Positions 8,076 through 17,796 are shown, numbered from the stretch's first letter. The stretch: DNA of 64,000 nucleotides from an uncultured Collinsella sp. (GCA_958451615.1 CAUDQR010000008.1:1-64000); one strand, 5' to 3'. Program-made: numbers and translations. Notes: generated from the sequence alone by a model not told the origin.

Positions 8076-9929
8076 ATGCCCGAGAAGATTGAAGAGCTGG
8101 TACGCGCTGCGCTTGCTGCGGCCCAGGAGGCCGGCGACCTTTCCGCATTTGAACTTGACGATTGCGCTATCGAGCGACCGGCTGACACTTCTCATGGCGA
8201 GTGGACCTCTACCATGGCCCTGAAGTCCGCCAAGCTGGCCCACTGCGCCCCGCGCAAGATCGCCGAGGCCATCGTTGCCCATATGCCCGAGGATCCCGCG
8301 ATCGAGAAGGTTGAGATCGCAGGCCCCGGTTTCATCAACTTCTACCTCTCCGTTGCCGTCAAGAATGCCATCTTTGGCGAGGCTCGCGAGAAGGGCATGG
8401 ACTTCGCTAAGTCCAACGTCGGTGGTGGCCTGAAGACCCAGGTCGAGTTCGTTTCCGCCAACCCCGTCGGCCCCATGCACATTGGTCACGGCCGCTGGGC
8501 CGCTCTGGGCGACTCCCTTTGCCGCGTCATGGACCACGCCGGTTACGACATCCAGCGTGAGTTCTACATCAATGACCATGGCTCTCAGATGAACACCTTC
8601 GGCAACTCCATCAGCACGCGCTATATGCAGCTTGCCGACATCATCGCCAAGCAGGGCGTTGATATCGACGAGGCTCACAAGCTGCTGATCGCCGACCGTG
8701 ACGCCTTTGTTGCCGACGAGAACGACGAGCACCCCGAGACCCATCCGTATCAGGACAACTTTGCCGAGACCTTGGGCAAGGACTCTTACGGCGGCGACTA
8801 CATCATCGACGAGGCCGCCGAGTTCTGGCGCACCGACGGCGACAAGTGGGTCGACGCCGATCCGCAGGAGCGTATGGAGAGCTTCCGTGAGCGCGGCTAC
8901 GTGAAGATGGTCGACAACATGCGCGACCTCTGCCACGCCGTCAACTGCGACTTCGATCGTTGGTACTCCGAGCGCTCGCTGTATGTGAAGGACACCGAGG
9001 GCGAGACCGCCGGCACCTCCGCCGTCGACCGCGCTTTTGAGAAGCTCGACAAGATGGGCTACCTCTACACCAAGGACGGCGCCCTGTGGTTCCGCTCCAC
9101 CGATCTGGGCGACGACAAGGACCGCGTCCTGATCAAGTCCGACGGCGAGTACACCTACTTCGCCTCCGACGTCGCCTATCACTGGGATAAGTTCCAGCGC
9201 GTCGATCACGTCATCGACATCTGGGGCGCCGACCACCACGGTTACATCGAGCGCGTCCGCTGCGTCTGCGACGCTCTGGGTTACCCCGGCAAGTTCGAGG
9301 TTCTACTGGGCCAGCTCGTCAACCTGCTGCGTAACGGCAAGCCCGTCCGTATGTCCAAGCGCAAGGGCACCATGGTGACCCTGCAGGAGCTCGTCGACGA
9401 GGTCGGCTCCGATGCCGCTCGCTACACGCTCATCTCCAAGAGCTCCAACCAGATGGTCGACTTCGACATTGAGGCCGTTAAGAAGCGCGACAACTCCAAC
9501 CCGGTCTATTACGTGCAGTACGCTCACGCTCGCGTCTGCTCCATCCTGCGCCGTGCCGCTGACGTAACGCCTGAGCAGGCCGACGAGATGGGCATGAAGG
9601 CCGTTGCCGCCAAGGCCATCGGTGAGAACGTCGATTACTCGCTGCTGACCGACCCGACCGAGCTCGCCCTTTCGCGCAAGCTTAACGAGCTTACCGACCT
9701 GATCGCCAGCTGTGCTCGCGATCGCGCTCCGTTCCGTCTGACCCACTTTGCCGAGGAACTCGCCGGCGACTTCCACAGCTTTTACGCTGCCTGCCAGGTG
9801 CTGCCGAGCGAGGGTCGTCCCGTCGACCCCGAGCTTTCGCGTGCCCGTCTGGCCGCTTGTGATGCCGTCCGTGTGACGCTCGCCCTGGTGCTCACCCTCG
9901 TTGGCGTTTCCGCGCCCGAGCAGATGTAA
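8076..9929 (+). CDS. argS: Arginine--tRNA ligase
   Basis: A 617-residue class I aminoacyl-tRNA synthetase that charges tRNA-Arg. The ATG at 8076 is chosen for its AAGGAGG RBS and the normal N-terminal Add1 domain. HIGH is at residues 135-138 (NPVGPMHIGHGRW). The KMSKS counterpart is RMSKR around 425-429. The C-terminal DALR anticodon-binding domain ends the protein (KLNELTDLIASCARDRAPF). Length and motif order are normal. It stands as a single gene with its own terminator. Confidence 0.97.
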   Translation: MPEKIEELVRAALAAAQEAGDLSAFELDDCAIERPADTSHGEWTSTMALKSAKLAHCAPRKIAEAIVAHMPEDPAIEKVEIAGPGFINFYLSVAVKNAIFGEAREKGMDFAKSNVGGGLKTQVEFVSANPVGPMHIGHGRWAALGDSLCRVMDHAGYDIQREFYINDHGSQMNTFGNSISTRYMQLADIIAKQGVDIDEAHKLLIADRDAFVADENDEHPETHPYQDNFAETLGKDSYGGDYIIDEAAEFWRTDGDKWVDADPQERMESFRERGYVKMVDNMRDLCHAVNCDFDRWYSERSLYVKDTEGETAGTSAVDRAFEKLDKMGYLYTKDGALWFRSTDLGDDKDRVLIKSDGEYTYFASDVAYHWDKFQRVDHVIDIWGADHHGYIERVRCVCDALGYPGKFEVLLGQLVNLLRNGKPVRMSKRKGTMVTLQELVDEVGSDAARYTLISKSSNQMVDFDIEAVKKRDNSNPVYYVQYAHARVCSILRRAADVTPEQADEMGMKAVAAKAIGENVDYSLLTDPTELALSRKLNELTDLIASCARDRAPFRLTHFAEELAGDFHSFYAACQVLPSEGRPVDPELSRARLAACDAVRVTLALVLTLVGVSAPEQM

Positions 9930-9975
9930 TCTGCGGGTCATTTGACCGTGTAGGTTTGGTTTAACTGAGCCCTAT

Positions 9976-10008
9976 AAGCCCGATCTCCTACGGAGGTCGG
10001 GCTTTTTT
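9976..10008 (+). terminator. argS terminator
   Basis: A 13-bp stem (aagcccgatctcc / ggaggtcgggctt, one G-T pair) with a 3-nt loop followed by TTTTTT. It lies 46 bp after the argS stop. Confidence 0.88.
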
Positions 10009-10053
10009 CGCAAACGCCGATGTATTGATGAATTTGGAACTGCTGGAAATACG

Positions 10054-10203
10054 AAACTATGCCGGTTTACTACGATGAATTGAGGAATTCAAACCACGCC
10101 GGCTTTTTGCTAAAAAGTGCAAGGCATCTACCTGCGGTTTTAGTTCAACAAGTTTCGGAGTGGTCGCGGTTGAGCGATTCATCGTAGTAAACCGCCATAG
10201 TTT
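10054..10203. repeat. Long inverted repeat (27-bp arms, ~96-nt spacer)
   Basis: The arm at 10054-10080 (aaactatgccggtttactac...) is the reverse complement of 10177-10203 except for one position. The arms enclose 96 bp that contain a ccacgccggcttttt motif. There is no ORF. It could be a paired REP/BIME, a MITE or a structured RNA in the argS-rho gap. Confidence 0.75.
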
Positions 10204-10237
10204 TGGCGGAGGCAGTCAGATTTGTGGGTGGCAAACA

Positions 10238-10283
10238 AAGAGTGTCCCTTTTGACTAGTCGTTTAAGAACGTCCCCCCAATGA
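10238..10283. repeat. Second ggggac-type intergenic repeat
   Basis: In reverse orientation it carries ggacgttc and gggacact with the spacing seen at 3608-3653. It lies between the long inverted repeat and the rho promoter. Confidence 0.4.
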
Positions 10284-10288
10284 CTAAG

Positions 10289-10316
10289 TTGCAGGTGGCG
10301 GCGGTTGTGTTACACT
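10289..10316 (+). promoter_or_regulatory. Putative rho promoter
   Basis: TTGCAG (10289-10294) and TACACT (10311-10316) are 16 bp apart. Transcription from here would give a leader of about 135 nt before the rho start. That fits the autoregulation known for rho genes, which is not shown here. Confidence 0.55.
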
Positions 10317-10459
10317 AACGCTGCGTAGTTGACGCAATCATCTCGATACAGATCAATGATGTCCGTCGTTTTGAACGGAACTAGACTGTTTAGCCGCCCT
10401 GAAGGTTTATGCAGGGAGCATGTGATCACAGGGCTTGAAAAGAAAGTTGAGCAAACACT

Positions 10460-13033
10460 GTGTCTGATCAACAGCAAGAAAACGAAATAACGACGACGCA
10501 GGCCGCTCCCGCTGCACCGGTTGCGTCGGACCAGGTCGCGGCGCCCGCGCAAGCCTCGGCTCCTGAGACGCCTAAGGCTGCTTCGACGCCTATGCCTGTA
10601 GCGGCTGAGAAGGCCGTGCCTGCAACTGGTGAGGAGGCTGCTCCGGCAAAGCCCAAGCGCACGCGCCGCACGGCCAAGCCTGCCGCTGACGGCGAGGAGG
10701 TCACCAAGCCAAAGCGCCGTACCACGCGCACGACGCGCGCCAAGCTCACCGTTGCAGCTGACTCCTCGGCGCCGATTTCCGATGAGGTCGCGCAGGCACG
10801 TGCGTTGGCGCAGATTAGCGAGGCTCAGGTGGTGCGCGCCCGCCGTCGTGCCGCCGAGCGCGAGGCCGCGGCTCTGACCGAGCTTGCAGCTCCGTCTGTG
10901 CCCGAGACGCCTGCCGCCATCGAGACTCCTGTCGCCGACCAGCCGACCGAGAAGCCGGTACCACGCACACGCCGTCGCACGGCTGCTAAGGCCGAGCAGG
11001 TTGCTGAACAGGTAACCCCCGAGCTCACTGAGGCTTCGGTCCGTTCCGCGGCAGGGGAGGGCACATCGCCTGTTGAGCCCGCTGCGCCTGTCGAGGCCAG
11101 CGAAGTTCCCGTTGTCGATCCGGCTTTGCGCCCGCACCGTCGCGGTCGCAAGCCTAAGGCCTTTGTCGAGGCCGAGAAGGCCGCAGCCGCAGCCGCCGCC
11201 GCTCGGGATGCTGCGGCGACCGCCAAGTCCTCAACTGCTGCCGATGAACCCGTCCAGGATGCTACGACTTCCGAGGCCGTTTCTGCCGATGCCGAGCCCG
11301 CCGACGTCCGTCCCGGTCGCAGGCGTCGCACTGCTGCTAAGCGCACGTCCAAGGCTAAGGCTGCCAAGAAGGGCGCGTCCGAGGATTCCACCGAGACGAC
11401 CGCCGATGTATCGACTGATGCCGCCGAGCCCCAGGACGTCGAACAGCCTGCATCCGAGAAGCCCAAGCGCGGTCGTAAGAAGTCCGTTAAGGCCAAGGCC
11501 GCCGAGCAGCATGCTGATGTCGAAGCGCAGGTCGATTCCGGCGCCGAGGCCAATGACGCCGCTGCGGCCAATGTTGACACCGCCGCAACCGATGGTGCCG
11601 CCCCCGCCGAGGGCGAAGACGGCGCTCGCCCCAACCGTCGCCAACACAAGCGCAACGACGAGCGCAACGAGCGCAAGGACGACCGCAACAACGACCGCCG
11701 CAACCGTCAGCGCGATCGCAAGCAGCGCAACAAGGAGCGCAATGCCGCTCCGACCGAGCCCACACTTTCGCGCGAGGAACTCGCGGCCATGAAGGTCGCC
11801 GAGCTGCGCGAGAAGGCCAAGGAGTTCGAGATCGAGACGACCGGCAAGAAGAAAGCCGGGCTCGTCGAGGAGATCTACATCACCGCCGCGAAGGCCGAGG
11901 GCTTCCGCGACATCAAGGGTATTCTGCAGATTCGCCCGGACAGCTCCGGCATCATCCACGCCCATGGCTACATGAAGTCCAACGACGACGCCTTCGTGCC
12001 CGCCTACCTCATCCGATCCGCGCGCCTGCGCACGGGCGACGTCATCGAGGGCTCGCTGCGTCCTTCGCGCGGCGGCGACAAGCGCGCCGGCCTCGCCAAA
12101 ATCACGACCGTCAACGGTCTGGACCCCGAGCAGATTCGCAACCGTCCCAAGTTCGGCGACCTCACCCCGGTCTATCCCAACGAGCCGCTGCGCATGGAGC
12201 ACGGCAAGGACTCTATTACCGGCCGCGCCATCGACATCGTGTCACCGATCGGCAAGGGCCAGCGCGGCCTGATCGTGTCCCCGCCCAAGGCCGGCAAGAC
12301 CACGATCCTCAAGAAGATCTGCCAGTCTATCTCGATTAACAACCCCGAGGTGCACCTCATCTGCCTGCTCGTCGACGAGCGCCCCGAAGAGGTCACCGAT
12401 ATGCAGCGTTCCATCAAGGGCGAGGTTGTGGCGTCGACCTTCGATATGCCTGCCGACAACCACACCCGCGTGGCAGAGCTCGTCATCGAGCGCGCCAAGC
12501 GCATCGTAGAGCTGGGTGGCGACGTCGTGGTGGTGCTCGACTCCATCACGCGCCTCGCCCGCGCCTACAACTTGGCGGCGCCCGCCTCGGGCCGCATCCT
12601 TTCGGGCGGCGTCGATTCGGCGGCCCTATATCCGCCCAAGCGCTTCCTGGGTGCAGCCCGCAATATCGAGAACGGTGGCTCGCTTACCATCCTGGCCTCT
12701 GCCCTCATCGACACCGGTTCCAAGATGGACGAAGTCATCTTTGAGGAGTTCAAGGGCACCGGCAACATGGAGCTTAAGCTCGACCGCGACCTGGCCGACC
12801 GCCGCATCTTCCCGGCTATCGACCCCGTTGCCTCCGGTACGCGTAACGAGGACCTGTTGGTCGACGAGCAGATGCGTCCGTTTGTCTTTGGTCTGCGTCG
12901 CATTCTTGCCGGCATGAACAACACCGAGCGCGCAGCCGCATCGTTTATCAAGGGTCTTAAGGGCACCAACACCAACCAGGAGTTCCTGGTGCGTTCGGCC
13001 AAAAAACACAGCGACTACGAGCAGACGTTCTAG
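10460..13033 (+). CDS. rho: Transcription termination factor Rho with long disordered N-terminal extension
   Basis: An 857-residue hexameric RNA helicase for factor-dependent termination. The start is the GTG at 10460. Residues 1 to about 430 are low-complexity Ala/Glu/Arg/Lys sequence with repeated RRRTAAK-like patches, the insertion typical of actinobacterial Rho. The conserved core begins at LSREELAAMKVAELREKAKE, followed by the RNA-binding domain (GIIHAHGYMKSNDDAFVP). Walker A PPKAGKT lies at 608-614. VVVVLDSITRLARAYN covers Walker B, and GGVDSAALYPPKRFLGAARN follows. Conserved motifs are intact. A terminator follows. Confidence 0.97.
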   Translation: MSDQQQENEITTTQAAPAAPVASDQVAAPAQASAPETPKAASTPMPVAAEKAVPATGEEAAPAKPKRTRRTAKPAADGEEVTKPKRRTTRTTRAKLTVAADSSAPISDEVAQARALAQISEAQVVRARRRAAEREAAALTELAAPSVPETPAAIETPVADQPTEKPVPRTRRRTAAKAEQVAEQVTPELTEASVRSAAGEGTSPVEPAAPVEASEVPVVDPALRPHRRGRKPKAFVEAEKAAAAAAAARDAAATAKSSTAADEPVQDATTSEAVSADAEPADVRPGRRRRTAAKRTSKAKAAKKGASEDSTETTADVSTDAAEPQDVEQPASEKPKRGRKKSVKAKAAEQHADVEAQVDSGAEANDAAAANVDTAATDGAAPAEGEDGARPNRRQHKRNDERNERKDDRNNDRRNRQRDRKQRNKERNAAPTEPTLSREELAAMKVAELREKAKEFEIETTGKKKAGLVEEIYITAAKAEGFRDIKGILQIRPDSSGIIHAHGYMKSNDDAFVPAYLIRSARLRTGDVIEGSLRPSRGGDKRAGLAKITTVNGLDPEQIRNRPKFGDLTPVYPNEPLRMEHGKDSITGRAIDIVSPIGKGQRGLIVSPPKAGKTTILKKICQSISINNPEVHLICLLVDERPEEVTDMQRSIKGEVVASTFDMPADNHTRVAELVIERAKRIVELGGDVVVVLDSITRLARAYNLAAPASGRILSGGVDSAALYPPKRFLGAARNIENGGSLTILASALIDTGSKMDEVIFEEFKGTGNMELKLDRDLADRRIFPAIDPVASGTRNEDLLVDEQMRPFVFGLRRILAGMNNTERAAASFIKGLKGTNTNQEFLVRSAKKHSDYEQTF

Positions 13034-13071
13034 GTTGTCATCCACGCGCAGCGATAGTCATCAATGCGATA

Positions 13072-13103
13072 AAGGGTCGGGGCTTTGAGCCTCGGCCCTT
13101 TTC
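13072..13103 (+). terminator. rho gene terminator
   Basis: aagggtcggggct (13072-13084) pairs with agcctcggccctt (13088-13100), with two G-T wobbles and a 3-nt loop, followed by a short T-run. Confidence 0.8.
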
Positions 13104-13181
13104 TATAGCGCCGCTCCGCGCTTATTTTTGACCGTAAGACCGACGGGCAGCAGGTTTCCCGTTTCAATCCGACATCGTCAC

Positions 13182-13210
13182 TTGCAATCGACAGGACGGT
13201 TTCGCATAAT
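13182..13210 (+). promoter_or_regulatory. Promoter upstream of the 13347 gene
   Basis: TTGCAA (13182-13187) and CATAAT (13205-13210) with an ideal 17-bp spacer. It implies a 5' leader of about 130 nt. The leader contains a small ggggcatagcccc hairpin. Confidence 0.6.
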
Positions 13211-13346
13211 AACTTTTAAGCTTCGCGACGGAAAACGCAGATGAAACGAACCATATACCGTTGCTTTGGGGCATAGCCCCGCTTCATCTTCTCTCGCGCA
13301 GCCAACTGAATGATGCGATTTGGGTGCTGGAAGATGGGGAGAGCTC

Positions 13347-14747
13347 ATGGCTTCTTCTGATGCAACACAACGAGCAGTCCTTGCCGGACTTTCGTGCGGG
13401 ATCGGCCTTGCCGCTCCCGTGGTTATGTATGCCGCGACGCTGCCGTTTTCGTCGGTGAACGAGACGGTCGTGGCGGGTGCAGTTCCCTTCGCCGTGGGCG
13501 CGGTGGCGGGCGTGGGTATCTATGCCGCCTCGCTGGGTATCTCCGAGTATCGTGCGCAGCGTGAAGAGCGTTTGTTCCAGCCCGATGCCATGGGCGGTGC
13601 CGCCAATCTCAATCAGCATCAAAGCGAGTTCAAGACCGCCTCGATTCCAGCTCAGCAGCAGGATGCGATTCCGTACGCTGCGGCTTCTGCTTCTCAGGCT
13701 CAGTCGGAGCAGTCTACCTCGGCATTCCTTTCCGGCCTGACTGGTGCGTTCCAGCGCCGTCATGCCGATGATGGTGTCCCTACCATCGCTCGAGCCGCAG
13801 ATGCTATGGACGAGGCCGAGGCTTGGTCCATGATCGACAGCATGCTCGACGACGATTCGCCGGTGAGCTGCGACCCTGTACGCTCGCGCGACGTCTATCA
13901 AGTCGCCATCGACGAGCTCACCAACGGCGGGCAGACCGGCTCCTTCAATCGCGATGATATCGCCGCCGCGGCACGCGCCGTGTCGGGCTCCCAGGCCGCC
14001 CCTGCGGGCAGCACGGCGGCTTTCGTGGCACTCGTTGCCAACGCGGCAGCCAATAACGCCTGCAGCGCCACCTCGGCGGACGCGAACGCTTCTGCCGATA
14101 ATTCGTACGTTGATGAAGCCATGACCGCGGACGAGGAGGCCGTTGCCGCCCGCCGTGCCGCCGAAAGCTCGCTTTGGGGCGCTCCTGCCCAGCAGCAGGC
14201 GGCTGAGGCTGCGCCGTACAACGCAAACCTCGCCAGCATGCCTATCATTTTCGGTGCCGCGGACATCGATCTCGATGACCTCGATGAGCCTGCAGCCATC
14301 ACCGCATCGATTGATGCCCAAGATCGCATCGACACCGGCGACCTTCCGGATGCCTCGCTCGAGGTTGATGTCCCCATGGCCGATTACTCGGGCCACGAGG
14401 ACATGTGGGCCGCTGCCACCGCGATTCTGGACGAGATCGACGAGCCTGCTCCTGTTGCAGCTCCCGCTCCCGTCGCTGCCCCTCAGCCTGCTGCACCCGC
14501 CTATGTCGGCCGTCACAGCGCTGTGTTCCCCGAGGATACCGCCCGTATCTCGCGCGAGGGCATCGAGCGAGCCGAGGCTATTGCCGCCGGCATTATGGAA
14601 AATCGTCGTCACGAGCGCGTCAATCAGATCCTCGAGGAAGAGATCGAGCGCCTGCAGTCCTCTACCGCCAAGCGTACGGGCCGTGCCTATCTGAGCGTTA
14701 TCGAGGGCGGTACCGCCAGCTTCGCGCCGCTCCGCGCGGAGGCATAA
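13347..14747 (+). CDS. Membrane protein with long acidic Ala-rich domain, unknown function
   Basis: A 466-residue protein. The ATG at 13347 follows a GGGGAG RBS. Two hydrophobic segments near residues 10-65 (SCGIGLAAPVVMYAATLPF and VPFAVGAVAGVGIYAASL) form a hairpin membrane anchor. The remaining ~400 residues are acidic, Ala/Asp-rich and probably cytoplasmic. The last 60 residues are charged and helical (RAEAIAAGIMENRRHERVN). No enzyme motif was seen. It ends 7 bp before the VanZ-like gene, so the two probably form an operon. I do not recognise a family. Confidence 0.8.
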   Translation: MASSDATQRAVLAGLSCGIGLAAPVVMYAATLPFSSVNETVVAGAVPFAVGAVAGVGIYAASLGISEYRAQREERLFQPDAMGGAANLNQHQSEFKTASIPAQQQDAIPYAAASASQAQSEQSTSAFLSGLTGAFQRRHADDGVPTIARAADAMDEAEAWSMIDSMLDDDSPVSCDPVRSRDVYQVAIDELTNGGQTGSFNRDDIAAAARAVSGSQAAPAGSTAAFVALVANAAANNACSATSADANASADNSYVDEAMTADEEAVAARRAAESSLWGAPAQQQAAEAAPYNANLASMPIIFGAADIDLDDLDEPAAITASIDAQDRIDTGDLPDASLEVDVPMADYSGHEDMWAAATAILDEIDEPAPVAAPAPVAAPQPAAPAYVGRHSAVFPEDTARISREGIERAEAIAAGIMENRRHERVNQILEEEIERLQSSTAKRTGRAYLSVIEGGTASFAPLRAEA

Positions 14748-14754
14748 CTTCTGC

Positions 14755-15204
14755 ATGGTTAAGATCAATCGAAAATGGGCGGTCGTGACCTGCCTGATGG
14801 CGCTCTTGATCTGGGGCAATTCGCTGGTTCCCGGCTCGGGGTCGGGTTCGCTGAGCCTAACGGTCATGGAAGCTATCCGCGGTTTCCTGCGCGGCGTGGG
14901 ACTCCCATATGCATGGGTGACCAACTTTGTTGTTCGCAAGTGCGCGCATTTTACCGAGTATATGGTGCTCGGCATCTTGGCAACGCACGCCTTTGATTTT
15001 GAGGGCCGGCGCACCTTTGACGTGCTGCTGCCCACGGCGGTGTTCCTGCTGATGATTCCCTCGATCGACGAGACGATTCAGCTCTTTGTGCCGGGACGCG
15101 CCGGCATGATCACCGATGTGATGATCGACTGCTGTGGTGCGGCAACGGGCGTTGTGCTCCGATATCTCTTACGGTCGCTGATGTGCGCCAAAAAGGCCGC
15201 CTAG
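14755..15204 (+). CDS. VanZ-like family membrane protein
   Basis: A 149-residue integral membrane protein with four predicted hydrophobic segments. VanZ-family signatures are present: RKCAHFTEYMVLGILA (about 62-77), SIDETIQLFVPGRAG (about 103-117) and a DV..D..GAATG stretch. VanZ of enterococci gives low-level teicoplanin resistance, but chromosomal homologues mostly have unknown roles. It is 7 bp behind the preceding membrane protein gene. Its stop codon lies inside the stem of the following terminator. Confidence 0.85.
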   Translation: MVKINRKWAVVTCLMALLIWGNSLVPGSGSGSLSLTVMEAIRGFLRGVGLPYAWVTNFVVRKCAHFTEYMVLGILATHAFDFEGRRTFDVLLPTAVFLLMIPSIDETIQLFVPGRAGMITDVMIDCCGAATGVVLRYLLRSLMCAKKAA

Positions 15205-15235
15205 GACGTATTGTTTGGTCCTAGGCGGCCTTTTT
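15190..15235. terminator. Bidirectional 18-bp stem terminator
   Basis: aaaaaggccgcctaggac (15190-15207) pairs perfectly with 15218-15235. The A-run and T-run at the stem base make it work for both the VanZ gene and the converging kinase gene. Confidence 0.9.
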
Positions 15236-15318
15236 TATTTGAGAGCTTATATGAGGCGTGGTGGCGTCGTTCCGTAGGTCGGATTTGCCGGGCGCGCCAC
15301 GTCCTGTGGGTGCGTCTG

Positions 15319-16209
15319 CTACTGAAGCGCCTGTGCGCCCAGGGCCAGGCAGCCCATAATGCCCTGCTTGCCCTCGAGGCTGTTGTTGACGATGTAGCTA
15401 TCGATGTCGGCCATCTCGGGCGTGACGATGTAGCCGTTGAGCATCTCGGCGCACTTCTTGCGTGCGAGCGGCACGATGGGGGTGTGGTCGGCCACGCCGC
15501 CACCGATGACGATCTTCTGCGGTGCGTAGCACAGGATGTAGGTCATGAGCGCCTGCGCCAGATAGCCGGCGAGCAGGTCCATGGCCTCCGGGTCATCGGC
15601 CATCTCTCCGGCGCTCTTGCCACCCCAGCGCTTTTTAACGCCGGGGCCAGCGATGAGGCCCTCGAGGCAGTTGTCGTGGAAGGGGCAGCCGCTGTGCTCG
15701 CCAATGGTGTCGCGCGGGTCGCGCGTGACCAGGATGTGACCGGCCTCGGGGTGCATCATGCCGTGCACGAGCTGGCCGCCCGAAAGCACGCCGGCGCCCA
15801 CGCCGGTGCCGATGGTCAGATACACCACGTCCGTGAGGCCTTGGGCGCAACCAAAGGTGACCTCGCCCAAGCAGGCGACGTTGACGTCGGTATCGTAGCC
15901 GCAGGGAATGTCGAGCTCGTTTTGAATGGTGCCCAGCAGGTCAAAGTAGCGCCATGCCGTCTTGGGGGTCTCCAAGATCTTGCCGTACTGGGGCGAGGCG
16001 GGGTTGACTGCGGTGGGGCCAAAAGCTCCGATGCCCAGGGCGGCGATGCCTTTGTCTGCAAACCATGCGTTGACGGCCTCAACGGTCTCCTGCGGGGTTG
16101 TGGTCGCAATCTGCTCGCGCTCCAGGACCGTGCCGTCCGCATAGCCCGTGGCGCACACCATCTTTGTGCCGCCGGCCTCGAGCGCTCCGATAAGCTGCTG
16201 CTCTGCCAT
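15319..16209 (-). CDS. scrK: ROK-family fructokinase
   Basis: A 296-residue sugar kinase. The N-terminal phosphate loop is LIGALEAGGTKMVCATG. The second glycine loop is TIGTGVGAGVL. A Cys/His zinc-binding cluster is seen in HSGCPFHDNCLEGL, as in ROK proteins. TTTPQETVEAVNAWF and ALGIGAFGP match the fructokinase subgroup of ROK enzymes. It probably phosphorylates fructose to fructose 6-phosphate in the cytoplasm. Glucokinase or mannokinase activity cannot be excluded. It is a single gene bounded by terminators, with a GAGAGGGA RBS. Confidence 0.85.
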   Translation of the reverse strand: MAEQQLIGALEAGGTKMVCATGYADGTVLEREQIATTTPQETVEAVNAWFADKGIAALGIGAFGPTAVNPASPQYGKILETPKTAWRYFDLLGTIQNELDIPCGYDTDVNVACLGEVTFGCAQGLTDVVYLTIGTGVGAGVLSGGQLVHGMMHPEAGHILVTRDPRDTIGEHSGCPFHDNCLEGLIAGPGVKKRWGGKSAGEMADDPEAMDLLAGYLAQALMTYILCYAPQKIVIGGGVADHTPIVPLARKKCAEMLNGYIVTPEMADIDSYIVNNSLEGKQGIMGCLALGAQALQ

Positions 16210-16349
16210 AGCGTCCCTCTCTATTGGGCGAGTTACTTCACCTCTAAAGTATAGCGCCCTAAAAAACTAAGAAAGCGCTATAAAAAGAAACCTTGCAGCC
16301 CAACGGACGATGCGAGGTTTCTTTGGTGCTTTTAGTTGTTGGGCCGTCT

Positions 16350-17531
16350 CTACCCGCGCGGCTTGATTTTATCTCGCAGGGACTTGAGGTTCTCGAGTGC
16401 TGCGTTGAGCGTTTCGTCTCGCTTGGCAAAGTGGAAACGGACCAGATGGTTGACAGGCTCGCGGAAGAAGCTCGAGCCGGGCACGGCGCCCACGCCCACC
16501 TTTGAGGCTAGGTCCTCGCAGAAGTCGAGGTCGCTGTCATAGCAAAACTCAGAGATGTCCATCATCACGTAGTAGGCGCCCTGCGGCACGTTGTGCGTGA
16601 GGCCGATGCTGTCGAGTCCCTGACAGAATAGGTCGCGCTTGGCGGTGTAGAGGTCGAGGACCTCCTGGTAATAACTGTCGTCGAAGTTGAGGGCGGTGAC
16701 GACGGCCTCTTGCAGGGGAGCGGCGGCGCCTACGGTGAGGAAGTCGTGGACCTTTTTGATGCGCTCGGTGATTTCGGCGGGAGCGATGGTGTAGCCTAGG
16801 CGCCAGCCGGTGATGGAGTAGGTCTTGGACAGCGAGCTGCAGCTGATGGTTCGATCGAACATGCCGGGCAGCGTGGCCATATAGACGTGCTCGTGGGGCG
16901 CGTAGACGATGTGCTCGTATACCTCGTCGGTAATGCAGTAGGCGTCGTACTTTTTGCAGAGGTCGGCGATAAAGGTGAGCTCCTCGCACGTAAAGACCTT
17001 GCCGCAGGGGTTGGAAGGGTTGCACAGGACGATGGCCTTGGGATCGTTGTCGCGGAAGGCCGCCTCGAGGACCTCGCGATCGAAGTCGAACGTGGGCGGG
17101 TTGAGCGGCACGTAGATGGGCTCGGCACCCGAAAGGATTGTGTCGGCGCCGTAGTTCTCGTAGAACGGCGAGAAGATGACGACCTTGTCTCCGGGGTTCG
17201 TAACCGTCATCATGGCGGCCATCATGGCCTCGGTGGAGCCGCAGGTGACTACGATGTTCTCGTTGGGGTTGATCGGCATGCCCATAAAGTGCTCCTGCTT
17301 AGCGGCGAGCGCCTCGCGCATGGCCTGGGAGCCCCAAGTGATGGAGTACTGGTGATAGAGCGGCTTGGGGTCGGTCGCGATGGCGCTGAGGCTCTCGAGC
17401 AGCTGCGCCGGAGGATCGAAGTCGGGGAAGCCCTGCGAGAGGTTGACGGCACCGTACTTATTGGAGATGCGCGTCATGCGGCGGATGACCGAATCGGTAA
17501 ATGTTGCCGTGCGATTGGAGAGTTCTTTCAT
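16350..17531 (-). CDS. PLP-dependent class I/II aminotransferase
   Basis: A 393-residue fold-type I aminotransferase. The ATG at 17531 is chosen for its AAAGGA RBS. NPSNPCG lies at 171-177, the Asp that contacts the pyridine nitrogen is Asp202 (TDEVYEH), and the Schiff-base lysine is Lys236 in SSLSKTYSITGWRLGY. The N-terminus (GAVNLSQGFPDFDPP) resembles methionine/kynurenine/glutamine-type transaminases more than classical AspC. The amino-donor substrate cannot be assigned. It lies just upstream of the tRNA cluster on the opposite strand. Confidence 0.9.
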   Translation of the reverse strand: MKELSNRTATFTDSVIRRMTRISNKYGAVNLSQGFPDFDPPAQLLESLSAIATDPKPLYHQYSITWGSQAMREALAAKQEHFMGMPINPNENIVVTCGSTEAMMAAMMTVTNPGDKVVIFSPFYENYGADTILSGAEPIYVPLNPPTFDFDREVLEAAFRDNDPKAIVLCNPSNPCGKVFTCEELTFIADLCKKYDAYCITDEVYEHIVYAPHEHVYMATLPGMFDRTISCSSLSKTYSITGWRLGYTIAPAEITERIKKVHDFLTVGAAAPLQEAVVTALNFDDSYYQEVLDLYTAKRDLFCQGLDSIGLTHNVPQGAYYVMMDISEFCYDSDLDFCEDLASKVGVGAVPGSSFFREPVNHLVRFHFAKRDETLNAALENLKSLRDKIKPRG

Positions 17532-17696
17532 GCTTGTCCTTTCGAGCATTTGCAGTGGGGCAAGTTTACTCCTATGAAACCGGTGGGAATTGCTCGAAAC
17601 GCGCTCGAAAAACTCTTTTCAAAATTCTTGAAAATTGGGGCTTGCATCGCGTGGCGTTCCTTGCAATAATAGTCGAGCGCGAAGCGCACAGGACAC

Positions 17697-17774
17697 GGTG
17701 GGTGTAGCTCAGTTGGCTAGAGCGACGGGTTGTGGTCCCGTAGGTCGAGGGTTCGAGTCCCTTTACCCACCCCA
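17697..17774 (+). tRNA. tRNA-His(GTG)
   Basis: Anticodon GTG at 17732-17734 in loop ttGTGgt. Acceptor GTGGGTG pairs with TACCCAC, and an extra 5' G at 17697 faces discriminator C, the hallmark of tRNA-His. CCA is encoded at 17772-17774. Confidence 0.93.
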
Positions 17775-17796
17775 GTTCTTGCTTCGTGTTGATATC

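Noticed and set aside
10825..11703. Long antisense ORFs opposite rho and other GC-rich genes
   Set aside because: They are shadows created by GC-rich third positions; composition is low-complexity and starts lack RBS.
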